Below, in pieces: positions 35,362 through 44,509 of a DNA stretch of 64,000 nucleotides (positions are counted from its first letter, which is position 1; the number at the start of each line of letters is the position of its first letter). The notes under the pieces were generated by a model that was not told where the DNA came from, made no database searches, and worked only from the letters and a program-made list of their open reading frames with translations. Source of the stretch: Desulfobacteraceae bacterium Eth-SRB1 (GTDB lineage: Bacteria > Desulfobacterota > Desulfobacteria > Desulfobacterales > ETH-SRB1); NCBI GenBank assembly GCA_004193555.1, contig RPGP01000001.1, positions 732,790 to 796,789 on the forward strand. The letters are read 5' to 3'. A program made the position numbers and the translations under genes.

Positions 35362-35853
35362 ATGGTTGAAGAAGAAAAGGAAGAGGAATCTGAAGAAGAA
35401 AAACCCAAAAAAGGCAAGAAATCAATCATTAAATGGATTGCAGTGTTTTGGGGAGTAGTGATTTTAGGGGCTGCAGGTTTTGCGGGGTGGACGTATTATA
35501 AGACTCACATTTCAGGTTCAGAAAAAGCAGGCGGCGAACAGATTGTTCAGAAACCGGGCCTCTGGTCTATGGGCAGCCTGATCGTAAATTTAATGGATGC
35601 TAACGGCGAAAGGTACTTAAAGGCGGTGATCCAGATCGAGGTGTCCAATCAGGAATGTGTGTCGGAACTGGACCTTTTAAAGCCAAAAATTACAGACAGC
35701 ATTTTAAGTCTCCTTTCATCAAAAAGTTATAAAGAGATAGCAGGCTTTGAGGGGAAACAACGTCTCAGAGACGAGATCGCCGTGCGTCTGAATGGCTATC
35801 TTACTAAAGGTCAGGCCAGAAGAGTTTACTTTACTGAATTTCTTATACAATAG
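35362..35853 (+). CDS. fliL: Flagellar basal-body-associated protein FliL
   Basis: 163 residues. An acidic/Lys-rich N-terminus precedes a single membrane helix (~25-47). The periplasmic FliL domain has RYLKAVIQIEVSN and ends VYFTEFLIQ. FliL rings surround the stator. It starts behind GAGGAGGG. A second FliL-like gene is at 46711. Confidence 0.93.
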   Translation: MVEEEKEEESEEEKPKKGKKSIIKWIAVFWGVVILGAAGFAGWTYYKTHISGSEKAGGEQIVQKPGLWSMGSLIVNLMDANGERYLKAVIQIEVSNQECVSELDLLKPKITDSILSLLSSKSYKEIAGFEGKQRLRDEIAVRLNGYLTKGQARRVYFTEFLIQ

Positions 35854-35855
35854 GG

Positions 35856-36010
35856 GCCGGAGAGTGAGAAGGTGAGAGGACAGAAGTCGGAGATCAGAAG
35901 TCAGAGGTCAGAGCAAGGATTGTCGATTGAAAAGACAGAGCACTTCGATTCCTCAGCATAAACTCAGCGATTCAATCAATCATCAATCAACAATCAACAA
36001 TAAATCATCA
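35856..36010. repeat. Word tract between fliL and fliM
   Basis: GTGAGAAGGTGAGAGGAC and GTCAGAGGTCAGAG words are followed by tandem ATCAATCAACAATCAACAAT. No gene or promoter is seen in the 180-bp gap. Confidence 0.65.
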
Positions 36011-36033
36011 ATCCAAAAATTGAGAGGATATAG

Positions 36034-37023
36034 ATGTCCGAGATATTGTCACAGGAAGAGGTGGATGCCCTTTTAACGGGAGTATCAGAAGGTGAGATTG
36101 AGACGGAATCGCCAAAAGAGCAGGCCCCATCAGCAGTTCAGGCATATGATTTAACCGGTCAGGAAAAAGTCGTAAGAGGAAGGATGCCGACCCTGGAGAC
36201 AACGGCTGAGAAATTTGCAAGAATGTTCAGGGCAACCATGTCATCAGTGTTAAGAAGAGTTGTCAGTGTAAACACCTTATCGGTTCATGTATCCAAGTAT
36301 GAAGAATTTATGAAAACAATTCCCGTGCCTGCGAGTCTTAATCTCTTTAAAATGAATCCATTAAAAGGACTTTCACTTTTTATTGTTGAATCACGAGTGG
36401 TGTTTGCGCTGGTTGATATTATTTTCGGGGGGTCCGGGCGGGAAATGGTTAAAATTGAGGGGAGGGAGTTTACAATTATAGAAAATAGCCTGATAAAGAA
36501 GATTGTATTGAAAGCTTTGTCTGATTTTAAAGATGTGTGGAAAACGATTGTACAACTTGATGTCGTCTATCAGGGAACAGAAACCAACCCCCAGTTTGTA
36601 CAGCTTGTGGCGGCCACTGACGCTGTGATTGTTATGCAATTTGAAGTCGATATGGGCTTTTCCTCAGGCAGAATCAGCTTTTGCATACCTTGCTTAATGG
36701 TAGAGCCGATCAGTAAAAAATTACAGTCAGGTTATCAGAAGGATGCATTTGTGGCCGATAAAGAATGGACGAACAGCTTTAATGAGGCTCTTAGACGCGC
36801 AAGTGTGAACCTGCTTGTCGAGCTGGGAAGAACGGAATTGAGCGGAGAAGAAATTGCAAACCTGAGAAAAGGGGATGTGATACGTCTGGATCAATATTGC
36901 AGTGATAGTCTAAATGTTTATGTGGAAGATGTCCTTAAGTTTAAGGGACAGCCGGGTATCTATAAAGGCAGCCAGGCCGTAGAGATATCGGAAATTATTG
37001 GGGCGAAAAAGCAAATAGGATAG
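36034..37023 (+). CDS. fliM: Flagellar motor switch protein FliM
   Basis: 329 residues, normal length. The N-terminal CheY-binding segment is LSQEEVDALL. The middle domain carries the GGSG motif (IIFGGSGR). The C-terminal SpoA domain (VELGRTELSGEEIANLRKGD) pairs with FliN. It starts behind GAGAGGATA, which is part of a repeat end. Confidence 0.97.
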   Translation: MSEILSQEEVDALLTGVSEGEIETESPKEQAPSAVQAYDLTGQEKVVRGRMPTLETTAEKFARMFRATMSSVLRRVVSVNTLSVHVSKYEEFMKTIPVPASLNLFKMNPLKGLSLFIVESRVVFALVDIIFGGSGREMVKIEGREFTIIENSLIKKIVLKALSDFKDVWKTIVQLDVVYQGTETNPQFVQLVAATDAVIVMQFEVDMGFSSGRISFCIPCLMVEPISKKLQSGYQKDAFVADKEWTNSFNEALRRASVNLLVELGRTELSGEEIANLRKGDVIRLDQYCSDSLNVYVEDVLKFKGQPGIYKGSQAVEISEIIGAKKQIG

Positions 37024-37056
37024 AGCTTTTTTCTCTTTCCTTGAGGAGGGATTGAT

Positions 37057-37485
37057 ATGGAACAGAACGGGTCGGTGGAAGAAACAAAAGAAATAAGAAA
37101 TGATGAAGAAATCGGTTGGGACGATGTCCAGGAGGAGATGGAGGCATCTGCCAGGCCGGTTCAAAAAAAAGAAGTGAACAGCGCCAAATTTGATGAAATA
37201 AAACAAAGCAAAGCAAAAAAAGCAGGGTTGGATCTGGATTTTATTCTGGATATACCCCTTACAGTGACTGTTGAGTTGGGCAGAGGAAGGATGTTGATAA
37301 GTGAGCTTCTTAAGTTAGGCCAGAGTTCGATTGTAGAGTTAACGAAATTTGCAGGAGAACCGATGGATGTTTTTGTCAATAATCGGTTGATTGCCAGGGG
37401 TGAAGTGGTTGTGGTTGATGAGAGGTTCGGAGTCAGACTGACGGATGTTGTCTCCCATGCCGAGAGGATTGATCATCTGAAATAG
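37057..37485 (+). CDS. fliN: Flagellar motor switch protein FliN
   Basis: 142 residues. A Lys/Glu-rich N-terminal extension is followed by the SpoA domain (ILDIPLTVTVELGRGRM, GEPMDVFVNNRLIARGEVVV, FGVRLTDVV). It forms the bottom of the C ring. It starts behind GAGGAGGG and is followed by fliO after 7 bp. Confidence 0.96.
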   Translation: MEQNGSVEETKEIRNDEEIGWDDVQEEMEASARPVQKKEVNSAKFDEIKQSKAKKAGLDLDFILDIPLTVTVELGRGRMLISELLKLGQSSIVELTKFAGEPMDVFVNNRLIARGEVVVVDERFGVRLTDVVSHAERIDHLK

Positions 37486-37492
37486 GAGTGCC

Positions 37493-37879
37493 ATGAATTC
37501 ACCGGAGTTATTTCCATCTCTTTTGAAAATCATATCCGCCCTTGTTGTTACTGTGGGCGCCATGATTGTTGTTGCGTATCTGTTTAAAAAAATCGTGAAA
37601 AAGGGTGGAGGGGCAATCAATGGCAGAGAATTAATAAAGGTTTTGTCTGCTAAATACATAGGACCCAAGAGCAGTATAATGCTTATTGATGTGTTGGGAA
37701 ATATTATGGTGATCGGCGTTTCGAGTAGCAAAATATCGCTGCTGACGGAGATTGTGGATTCTGAGTCTCTTGAACAACTGAAAGATATTCAAGGGCAGGA
37801 AGGCAAAAGCGTTCCATTTTCCGGTTATTTAAAGGGACTGTTGAAGTCAAGTAGCTCAAAGCTGAAAGCTCAAAGCTGA
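37493..37879 (+). CDS. fliO: FliO, export-gate assembly protein
   Basis: 128 residues. One membrane segment is near the N-terminus (IISALVVTVGAMIVVAYLF), followed by a short cytoplasmic domain (LSAKYIGPKSSIMLIDVLGNIMVIG) typical of FliO. It scaffolds FliP assembly. The C-terminal ~10 residues (SSSSKLKAQS) come from AGCTCAAAGCTGAAAGCTC words. Confidence 0.88.
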   Translation: MNSPELFPSLLKIISALVVTVGAMIVVAYLFKKIVKKGGGAINGRELIKVLSAKYIGPKSSIMLIDVLGNIMVIGVSSSKISLLTEIVDSESLEQLKDIQGQEGKSVPFSGYLKGLLKSSSSKLKAQS

Positions 37880-37888
37880 AAGCTGAAG
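37852..37888. repeat. AGCTCAAAGCTGAAAGC-word tract at the end of fliO
   Basis: Tandem AGCTCAAAGCTGAAAGCTC words overlap the last codons and stop of fliO. A short inverted trace (CTTTGAGCTT) lies at ~37921, close to the fliP start. Confidence 0.65.
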
Positions 37889-37946
37889 GATTGGAGGCCA
37901 AGATGCTCGGTCATCTTTTCCCTTTGAGCTTAAATGAGGTCATAAA

Positions 37947-38729
37947 TTGACACTTTTTACAAGACCATCAAGATCCAGGAAATATCTTATATGTATCCTG
38001 GTAATTTCGGGACTTGTTTTTCTTGCAGGCTCTTCATGGGCACAATCATTTTCCGTTCCCTCGATAAGCTTGAATGTTGGTGACGGCGGCGATGAACCAG
38101 GCAGGGTAGCGGTAGTTATTCAACTGTTGTTTCTTCTTACAATACTTTCTCTCGCCCCTGCGATACTTGTAATGCTGACCTCGTTCACCCGGATTATCGT
38201 CGTCCTTTCCCTTCTCAGGCATGCGCTGGGCACGCAACAGATGCCTGCAAACCAGATTGTCATTGGATTAGCTCTCTTCCTGACTTTTTTTATCATGACG
38301 CCTGTTTGGAATGAAGTAAATTCGCGGGCGCTACAACCCTATATTCATGAAGAGATATCGGCAGAAAGGGCCTTTGACCTGGCGGCGCAGCCCGTAAAAG
38401 AATTTATGTTAAAACAGACCAGAGAAAAAGATATTGCCCTCTTTGTCAAAATATCAAGAGGGGAAAGACCAAAAAAACCTGATGCAATCAAACTTCCCGT
38501 ATTAATGCCCTCTTTTGTAATCAGTGAATTAAAGACGGCTTTTCAAATCGGGTTTATGATTTATCTTCCTTTTTTGATACTGGATATGGTTGTTGCCAGT
38601 GTGCTTTTGTCCATGGGAATGATGATGCTTCCGCCTATAATGATAAGCCTGCCGTTCAAACTACTCCTTTTTGTGCTTGTTGACGGGTGGAATTTAGTAG
38701 TCGGTTCACTGGTCCAGAGCTTTGTGTGA
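37947..38729 (+). CDS. fliP: FliP, export gate core
   Basis: 260 residues with a signal sequence and four membrane segments: LTSFTRIIVVLSLLRHALGTQQMPANQ, then a periplasmic loop, then the C-terminal MMLPPIMISLPFKLLLFVL (both runs are split by loops). It forms the FliPQR export channel. Its stop TGA lies in the first bases of the repeat that follows. Confidence 0.96.
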   Translation: MTLFTRPSRSRKYLICILVISGLVFLAGSSWAQSFSVPSISLNVGDGGDEPGRVAVVIQLLFLLTILSLAPAILVMLTSFTRIIVVLSLLRHALGTQQMPANQIVIGLALFLTFFIMTPVWNEVNSRALQPYIHEEISAERAFDLAAQPVKEFMLKQTREKDIALFVKISRGERPKKPDAIKLPVLMPSFVISELKTAFQIGFMIYLPFLILDMVVASVLLSMGMMMLPPIMISLPFKLLLFVLVDGWNLVVGSLVQSFV

Positions 38730-38876
38730 CTACTCACGTAGTCAGGCTGAAGCTGTTTAGGCTGAAGGCTGAAGGGACTCGAAAAGCACGATTGCCGCTC
38801 TGCCTGTTGCAGGCAGGACTCTGGTGGAGAAAACCCTGAACCTTTAAACTTTAAACTTTGAACCTTGTCAGGAGAG
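38726..38876. repeat. Second copy of the GTGACTACTCACGTAGTCAG block
   Basis: 38728-38800 repeats 32534-32610 (GTGACTACTCACGTAGTCAG, GGCTGAAGGCTGAAGGG, GCACGATTGCCG) with few differences. It continues with CTGCCTG/CAGGCAG and TGAACC words up to the fliQ start. Confidence 0.85.
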
Positions 38877-38883
38877 GTGGCGC

Positions 38884-39153
38884 ATGACTGTTGATCTGGT
38901 TATCGGGCTCGCAGCCGAAGCTATAAAGGTTACCTTGCTGCTCGCAGCCCCCATGCTTAGCGTAGGTCTTGTTATTGGTCTTATTGTCAGCATCTTTCAG
39001 GCTGTAACTCAGATTCAGGAAATGACATTGACATTTGTTCCTAAAATAGTCGCCGTTATGGTGTCCCTAATTATTGCTCTTCCCTGGATGATCAATCTTA
39101 TGATTACTTATACTCAGAAACTCTTTCAAACCATACCGATGTATATAAGGTAG
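38884..39153 (+). CDS. fliQ: FliQ, export gate subunit
   Basis: 89 residues with two membrane helices (VTLLLAAPMLSVGLVIGLIV; PKIVAVMVSLIIALPWMINL). FliQ is part of the FliPQR pore. It starts behind AGGAGAGGTGGC, in canonical order before fliR. Confidence 0.95.
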   Translation: MTVDLVIGLAAEAIKVTLLLAAPMLSVGLVIGLIVSIFQAVTQIQEMTLTFVPKIVAVMVSLIIALPWMINLMITYTQKLFQTIPMYIR

Positions 39154-39162
39154 AAGGTGAGA

Positions 39163-39245
39163 ATGACTCGTTCCCATGCTCCTGCGTGGGAATGCATATT
39201 TTTTCTCCTAAACCTTGAACTTTGGACTCTGAACCGTGAACCCTT
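39163..39245. repeat. TTCCCATGCTCCTGCGTGGGAA hairpin plus TGAACC words before fliR
   Basis: The hairpin (39171-39192) is a near-copy of those at 18789, 32769 and 45750, followed by CCTTGAACTTTGG and CCGTGAACCC words. No promoter is visible. Confidence 0.75.
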
Positions 39246-39253
39246 TATAAACT

Positions 39254-40018
39254 ATGCCGCAAATAACTGTAGAACAGATTGAGACGTTTGTTTTTATACT
39301 CCTCAGGGTGAGCTCGATTGTAGCAACCATGCCTATCCTTGGGAACAGAACCGTCCCAGTCAGAGTAAAAGGGGGGTTGTCTCTGATGATAGTATTTCTC
39401 CTTTTCCCCTTTGTTGAACTCCATATTTCGTCTCCTGATATTCTGCCGTTGGCGTTGAGAATGGCCGGGGAGGTTATGATTGGCATTACTATAGGGTTGG
39501 CGGGCAGACTGGTCTTTGCCGGAGTGCAGCTTGCAGGGCAGCTTGCGGGCTTTCAAATGGGTTTTGCCATTGTAAATGTATTTGATCCCATAACCAGCGC
39601 GCAGGTTTCAATTATAGCCCAATTTCAATATCTGCTTGCCATGCTGGTATTTCTTGCTGTTAATGGCCACCATCTCTTTTTATACGCTATCACGGAAAGT
39701 TACAGGATTGTGCCTGCTCTTGGTTTTCAGTTTTCAGGAGAATTAACACAGGCAATCATTGAGCTTTCAAAAGATATGTTTGTTGTTGCGATCAAGACAG
39801 GAGCTCCGGTTATTGTAATGCTTTTGATGATAAGTATCGGGTTTGGATTAATTGCCAGGACCGTTCCCCAGATTAATATACTTATTGTTGGGTTTCCTCT
39901 GAAAATAGCAGTGGGTCTTATATGTATCGGGCTTTCTCTTCCTGTTTTCGCAAGAATGGTGAGCAGTATTTTTCTGAATTTTGGAGACAAGCTGAACCTG
40001 CTTTTCCATTTAATGTGA
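39254..40018 (+). CDS. fliR: FliR, export gate subunit
   Basis: 254 residues with about six membrane helices. Motifs include LAGQLAGFQMGFAIVNVFDP and the C-terminal PQINILIVGFPLKIAVGL. It completes the FliPQR complex and is followed by flhB in the usual order. A short GTTATCGGTTTACAGTTAAC hairpin fills the gap to flhB. Confidence 0.96.
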   Translation: MPQITVEQIETFVFILLRVSSIVATMPILGNRTVPVRVKGGLSLMIVFLLFPFVELHISSPDILPLALRMAGEVMIGITIGLAGRLVFAGVQLAGQLAGFQMGFAIVNVFDPITSAQVSIIAQFQYLLAMLVFLAVNGHHLFLYAITESYRIVPALGFQFSGELTQAIIELSKDMFVVAIKTGAPVIVMLLMISIGFGLIARTVPQINILIVGFPLKIAVGLICIGLSLPVFARMVSSIFLNFGDKLNLLFHLM

Positions 40019-40113
40019 GGGTTTTTTGACGCAGATGTCAGGAATCGGGGTTATCGGTTTACAGTTAACGGTTAACAGTTGATCAAAGAAAATAGCGTAA
40101 ACCGACATGAATT

Positions 40114-41220
40114 ATGGCTGAACAGAATAAAGATCAGGAAAAAACTGAGCGCGCCAGTCCCAAGAAACGAGAAAAGGCTAAAAAGAAGGGTCAGGTTGCA
40201 AAAAGCAGGGAAGTTGCGTCTGTGGCGGTTCTGTCAGCCTGCCTGGCATTCTTCTGGTTTGGTTCTTTTGCTATGGTCGCAAAGATGATGGCTCTTACAA
40301 GGTGGTTGATTACCGAGTCCAGCCGGTTCAATGTTGATTACAACAATATCCAGAGCCTTTCAAGCGGCATTGTGTATAAGATTTTCGCCATGCTTTCCCC
40401 TCTTCTTTTGTCTGCATTTTCCATGGCTTTGCTTGCCAATTATGCTCAGGTTGGTTTTGTGTTTTCCTCAGAATCTGTGAAGCCGAAACTTTCAAAGATT
40501 GATCCGATCAAGGGACTTCAAAAGCTGTTTTCCATCAAAGGCCTTGTGGAGCTGGTAAAGAATATATTTAAGATTTCGCTGATCGGTTTTGTTGTTTATG
40601 TGACTATGAAGGGGGAAATAGAGAATTTTATTCCGCTGATGGACCAGAGTGTGTGGGGAATATTGATTTACATTGGAGAGGCTGCATTCAAGATTATTCT
40701 CAGAGTCTGCCTGGCGCTTATAATCCTTGCGGTTTTAGATTATATTTATCAGAAGTGGGAATTTGAAAAAGAACTTAAAATGTCAAAACAGGAGGTAAAG
40801 GATGAATTCAAGCAGACTGAAGGAGATCCCATCGTAAAGGCAAGAATAAAGCATCTTCAGAGAGATGCGGCCAGAAAAAGAATGATGGCGAGCGTTCCTG
40901 GAGCGGATGTGGTTATAACCAATCCCACCCATCTTGCCGTAGCTCTTTGCTATGATCAGGCAAGCGGGTCTGCTCCGAAGGTGGTAGCTAAAGGGGCTGG
41001 TTTCATAGCTGAGAATATAAAAGATGTTGCCAGGGAAAACAATGTGCCCATTGTTGATAACAAGCCGCTGGCACGATTATTGTATAACAATGTGGATGTG
41101 GATGAAATGATACCGGTAAATTTGTACAGGGCGGTTGCTGAGGTGCTGGCATTCGTTTACAATATGAAGAGTAGTCGAGGCCGGGGATCAGGGATCAGGG
41201 GGCAGAGATTAGAAGATTAG
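40114..41220 (+). CDS. flhB: FlhB, export substrate-specificity switch
   Basis: 368 residues. There are four membrane helices, then a cytoplasmic domain with the self-cleaving NPTH motif (ITNPTHLAVAL, N270-H273) and the FlhB signature (VPIVDNKPLARLLYNNV). FlhB works with FliK to switch from hook to filament export. The C-terminal ~15 residues (SRGRGSGIRGQRLED) are encoded by GGGGTCAG/GATTAGAAG intergenic words. Confidence 0.96.
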   Translation: MAEQNKDQEKTERASPKKREKAKKKGQVAKSREVASVAVLSACLAFFWFGSFAMVAKMMALTRWLITESSRFNVDYNNIQSLSSGIVYKIFAMLSPLLLSAFSMALLANYAQVGFVFSSESVKPKLSKIDPIKGLQKLFSIKGLVELVKNIFKISLIGFVVYVTMKGEIENFIPLMDQSVWGILIYIGEAAFKIILRVCLALIILAVLDYIYQKWEFEKELKMSKQEVKDEFKQTEGDPIVKARIKHLQRDAARKRMMASVPGADVVITNPTHLAVALCYDQASGSAPKVVAKGAGFIAENIKDVARENNVPIVDNKPLARLLYNNVDVDEMIPVNLYRAVAEVLAFVYNMKSSRGRGSGIRGQRLED

Positions 41221-41262
41221 ACAGCAACCAGCAACGAGCAACCCTGAACCTTGAACCGTAAA
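41173..41262. repeat. GGGATCAGGG and CAGCAACCAGC words spanning the end of flhB
   Basis: GGGGATCAGGGATCAGGGGG is translated in flhB. It is followed by ACAGCAACCAGCAACGAGC and CTTGAACCGTAAATG words up to the flhA start. Confidence 0.75.
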
Positions 41263-41274
41263 TGTGGATTTAAA

Positions 41275-43362
41275 ATGGCTGATTCTTACGTTAAAATCGG
41301 TAATTTGGGCGATTTATTTAAAGGCAGTAATACTACTGTGATGGCCGCAGGGATAACCGGTATCCTTCTGATTATGATGATACCGGTACACCCCTTTGTT
41401 CTCGATATTCTCCTCTCGTTCAGTATCACTTTTTCTCTGATTATACTGCTGCTTTCCGTTTATACACCGAAACCTATCGATTTTTCAGTTTTTCCATCCA
41501 TCCTTTTAATTGCAACCTTGCTTCGTTTGTCCCTTAATGTGGCTTCCACACGTCTTATACTTCTCCATGGCAATGAGGGCTCAGGAGCGGCAGGGCAGGT
41601 CATCAAGGCATTCGGCGCCTTTGTTGTCGGTGGTAATTATGTAGTCGGGTTTATAGTATTTCTGGTGCTCGTCCTGATTAATTTTATTGTGATAACCAAG
41701 GGCGCTACAAGAATAGCCGAAGTGGCGGCAAGATTCACCTTGGACGCGATGCCCGGAAAACAGATGAGCATCGATGCTGATCTTAATGCCGGGGTGATTA
41801 CAGATGCAGAGGCGAGAAGAAGGCGGTATGAAATCGGGCTGGAGTCAAATTTTTATGGCGCTATGGATGGGGCGGGCAAGTTTGTCAGGGGAGATGCAAT
41901 CGCCGGGATTCTTATTACCATGATAAATATTTTAGGCGGTTTGATAGTCGGCGTGTTGCAGCGGGGCATGTCGGTGTCGGACGCTGCTTGCGTTTATACT
42001 CTTCTTACAGTGGGTGACGGGCTGGTAACACAGATTCCGGCGCTGATTGTATCGACTGCGGCAGGTATGCTTGTCTCCAGATCTACAGCCTCATCTGATT
42101 TGGGCAATGAAGTAGTGAGACAACTCTTTGCCAAGCCAAGAGTGATTGCCACGGCTTCGGTTATCCTGTTGATATTTGGTTTAATCCCAGGCATGCCCAA
42201 GATATCTTTTCTGACAATTGCTCTTATTTTGGGAGTTATTGCATATAGAACATTTAAATCGTTACAGAAAATTGAAGATGTAAAGGAGAAGCCACAGCCG
42301 GAAGCGGTGGAGGAATCCATAGAAGCTCTTTTGCCCCTTGATACCCTTGAACTTGAGATGGGATACAGTCTGATACCTCTTGTTGACGCAGGGCAGGGCG
42401 GTGAATTGCTTGAGAGAATCAAGGCGTTGAGAAGGCAGGTGGCCGTTGAAATGGGCTTTGTCATGTCTCCTGTGCATATAAGAGACAACCTGCAGATAAA
42501 GCCCGATGAATATCTTCTTAAACTGAAAGGGGTTGAAGCGGCCAGAGGAGAAATACATATGGGCAAGTATCTGGCAATAACCGCAGGAAATGAAGGCACA
42601 AAGATAACGGGAATTGAGGCAAGGGAACCTGCTTTTGGCCTGCCTGCCGTCTGGATAGATGAAAAAAAAAAAGAATCGGTTCAAGCAAAGGGTTTTGTTG
42701 TTGTTGATCCGGCCTCCGTTATTACGACCCATTTGACTGAAATCGTAAAAACACATGCAGATGAACTGTTGCGCAGACATGATGTTCAGTCTTTGTTAGA
42801 TAGTCTATCAGTGAGCCATCCCAAAGTTGTAGAGGAGATTGTTCCGAATATTGTTCCGCTTGGCACGCTTCAGAAAGTACTGCAGAGACTTCTGAAGGAG
42901 AGAATTTCTATTCGCGACTTTCTTACAATACTGGAAACACTGGCCGATTATGCGCCTCTGACAAAAAATGTTGACATGTTAACAGGGTATGCAAGACAGG
43001 CTCTGTCCAGGATGATAACAAGTGAATATAAAGACGCGAACGGAAACATAACAGTTGTTATGGTTTCTCCTGATATTGAGGATAAAATTAATAAATCTGT
43101 TCAGCATACGGAATATGAATCATTTGTTACGGCTGACCCCATTTTGATACAGGAGGTTGCAGGCAATCTCAAGAAGTTTATCAAAATCTTTACCGACAAA
43201 GGCCTGCCGCCGGTTATTCTCTGTTCGCCCAATGCCAGGGGATATTTAAGCAAGATATTAGAAAAGTTTTTCCCAGGTCTCGTTATCCTTTCCCACAACG
43301 AAATCGTTCGTGATGTAAATATCAAATCTCTTGGTATGCTGGCGGTAAAAGATGCAGATTAA
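41275..43362 (+). CDS. flhA: FlhA, export gate ring
   Basis: About 695 residues. There are eight membrane helices, then the FHIPEP-type cytoplasmic part (ARFTLDAMPGKQMSIDADLNAG split around the motif; SLLDSLSVSHPKVVEEIVP in the C-terminal domain). The start is ATG 41275; an upstream TTG lies inside a repeat and is rejected. It overlaps flhF by 11 bp. It is the nonameric docking ring for FliJ and late chaperones. Confidence 0.97.
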   Translation: MADSYVKIGNLGDLFKGSNTTVMAAGITGILLIMMIPVHPFVLDILLSFSITFSLIILLLSVYTPKPIDFSVFPSILLIATLLRLSLNVASTRLILLHGNEGSGAAGQVIKAFGAFVVGGNYVVGFIVFLVLVLINFIVITKGATRIAEVAARFTLDAMPGKQMSIDADLNAGVITDAEARRRRYEIGLESNFYGAMDGAGKFVRGDAIAGILITMINILGGLIVGVLQRGMSVSDAACVYTLLTVGDGLVTQIPALIVSTAAGMLVSRSTASSDLGNEVVRQLFAKPRVIATASVILLIFGLIPGMPKISFLTIALILGVIAYRTFKSLQKIEDVKEKPQPEAVEESIEALLPLDTLELEMGYSLIPLVDAGQGGELLERIKALRRQVAVEMGFVMSPVHIRDNLQIKPDEYLLKLKGVEAARGEIHMGKYLAITAGNEGTKITGIEAREPAFGLPAVWIDEKKKESVQAKGFVVVDPASVITTHLTEIVKTHADELLRRHDVQSLLDSLSVSHPKVVEEIVPNIVPLGTLQKVLQRLLKERISIRDFLTILETLADYAPLTKNVDMLTGYARQALSRMITSEYKDANGNITVVMVSPDIEDKINKSVQHTEYESFVTADPILIQEVAGNLKKFIKIFTDKGLPPVILCSPNARGYLSKILEKFFPGLVILSHNEIVRDVNIKSLGMLAVKDAD

Positions 43363-44509
43363 AAGATATGATGCGCTGAGTATAAATGAGGCTATGCAGA
43401 AGATAAAGGCGGATATGGGACCGGATGCCATAGTACTTTCCAGCAGAAGGCTGAATGGCAGGCTTGAGGTGGTTGCCGCGAGGGATGATAATTATGAAAT
43501 TCTAAAAAAAAGTAAAGTTGAAAAATGCAAAAAAGAAGAATCAGATACATTCTCTCTGTTCAGATCGGATGTTAATGAGTTGAAGTCCTTTATTATGGAC
43601 TTTAAAAAGCAAGGGGGTATTTATGCCGAGCTGACTGAAATAAAGGAGACAATGGGTCTTCTGTTTGATGTCCTTGGCATTCAAAACAATGGAAGAGTTC
43701 CTTTCTCTCTGTCAAAAGTTTATTATCACCTGATTTCAGCAGGAGTATCAAAACAACGTGCCTGCGCATTAATAGCGGATTTGAAAAGCGATAGCCGGGC
43801 GGAAGATTCGGAGAATTATCATTATACTCTGAGCGCTGCTGAGAATATGATGAAACGATCTATTGCTTCTTCTTATAGGAATACCGGCAGGAATACGAAA
43901 AAAAAGAGGATCTCCACCTTTGTCGGCCCAACCGGCGAGGGGAAAACAACAACCCTGGCAAAGCTGGCGGCGCGCTGTTTATTCGAAGATAAATTAAATG
44001 TGGGTATAATAACAATGGATACATATCGAATAGGCGCGGTGGAACAACTGAAAAGATATGCTGACATCATGGATATTCCCATGGAAGTTGCTTCTGAAAA
44101 AAAGGGGTTTGAGAGAGTTTTGAATAAGTTTGCCGACAAGGATGTCATACTGGTAGATACGCCGGGGAAGAGTTGTGGTGATGAAAGTTATTTGTTGAAA
44201 TTGAAGAAATGTTTTGCAATGGATTTTCCCATGGAAATGAATCTTGTTTTAAGCATGACGTCAAGTCAGGAGAGCATGATGGATGCTGTAGAGAGATTTG
44301 GCATTGTAAATTATAACAACATCATATTTACGAAGCTGGATGATTCAAAAAAATTCGGTTCAATTTACAATGTTATCGACCATGCCGGCAAACCGGTGTT
44401 CTACGTTGCCAATGGCCAGAACGTTCCCCAGGATTTAAATAAAACGGATCCCGCAAAGCTTGCAAGACTGATAGTCGGAGGGGCAGATGATAGAAGATTA
44501 GAGGGTTAG
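43352..44509 (+). CDS. flhF: FlhF, SRP-like GTPase for flagellar placement
   Basis: 385 residues. The N-terminal B domain is basic. The G domain has GPTGEGKTTTLAKLA (P loop), DTYRIGAVEQL, DTPGKS (G3; last residue varies) and TKLDDSKKFGS. FlhF recruits the first basal body to the pole, together with FlhG. The last residues (DDRRLEG) and the stop come from an AGAAGATTAGAGGG repeat arm. Confidence 0.93.
   Translation: MQIKRYDALSINEAMQKIKADMGPDAIVLSSRRLNGRLEVVAARDDNYEILKKSKVEKCKKEESDTFSLFRSDVNELKSFIMDFKKQGGIYAELTEIKETMGLLFDVLGIQNNGRVPFSLSKVYYHLISAGVSKQRACALIADLKSDSRAEDSENYHYTLSAAENMMKRSIASSYRNTGRNTKKKRISTFVGPTGEGKTTTLAKLAARCLFEDKLNVGIITMDTYRIGAVEQLKRYADIMDIPMEVASEKKGFERVLNKFADKDVILVDTPGKSCGDESYLLKLKKCFAMDFPMEMNLVLSMTSSQESMMDAVERFGIVNYNNIIFTKLDDSKKFGSIYNVIDHAGKPVFYVANGQNVPQDLNKTDPAKLARLIVGGADDRRLEG

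Noticed and set aside
37893-37906. GG-N10-GC match before fliP (TTGGAGGCCAAGATGCT)
   Set aside because: Spacing fits, but neither TGGCA nor TTGC is present and fliP follows fliO closely in the same operon.
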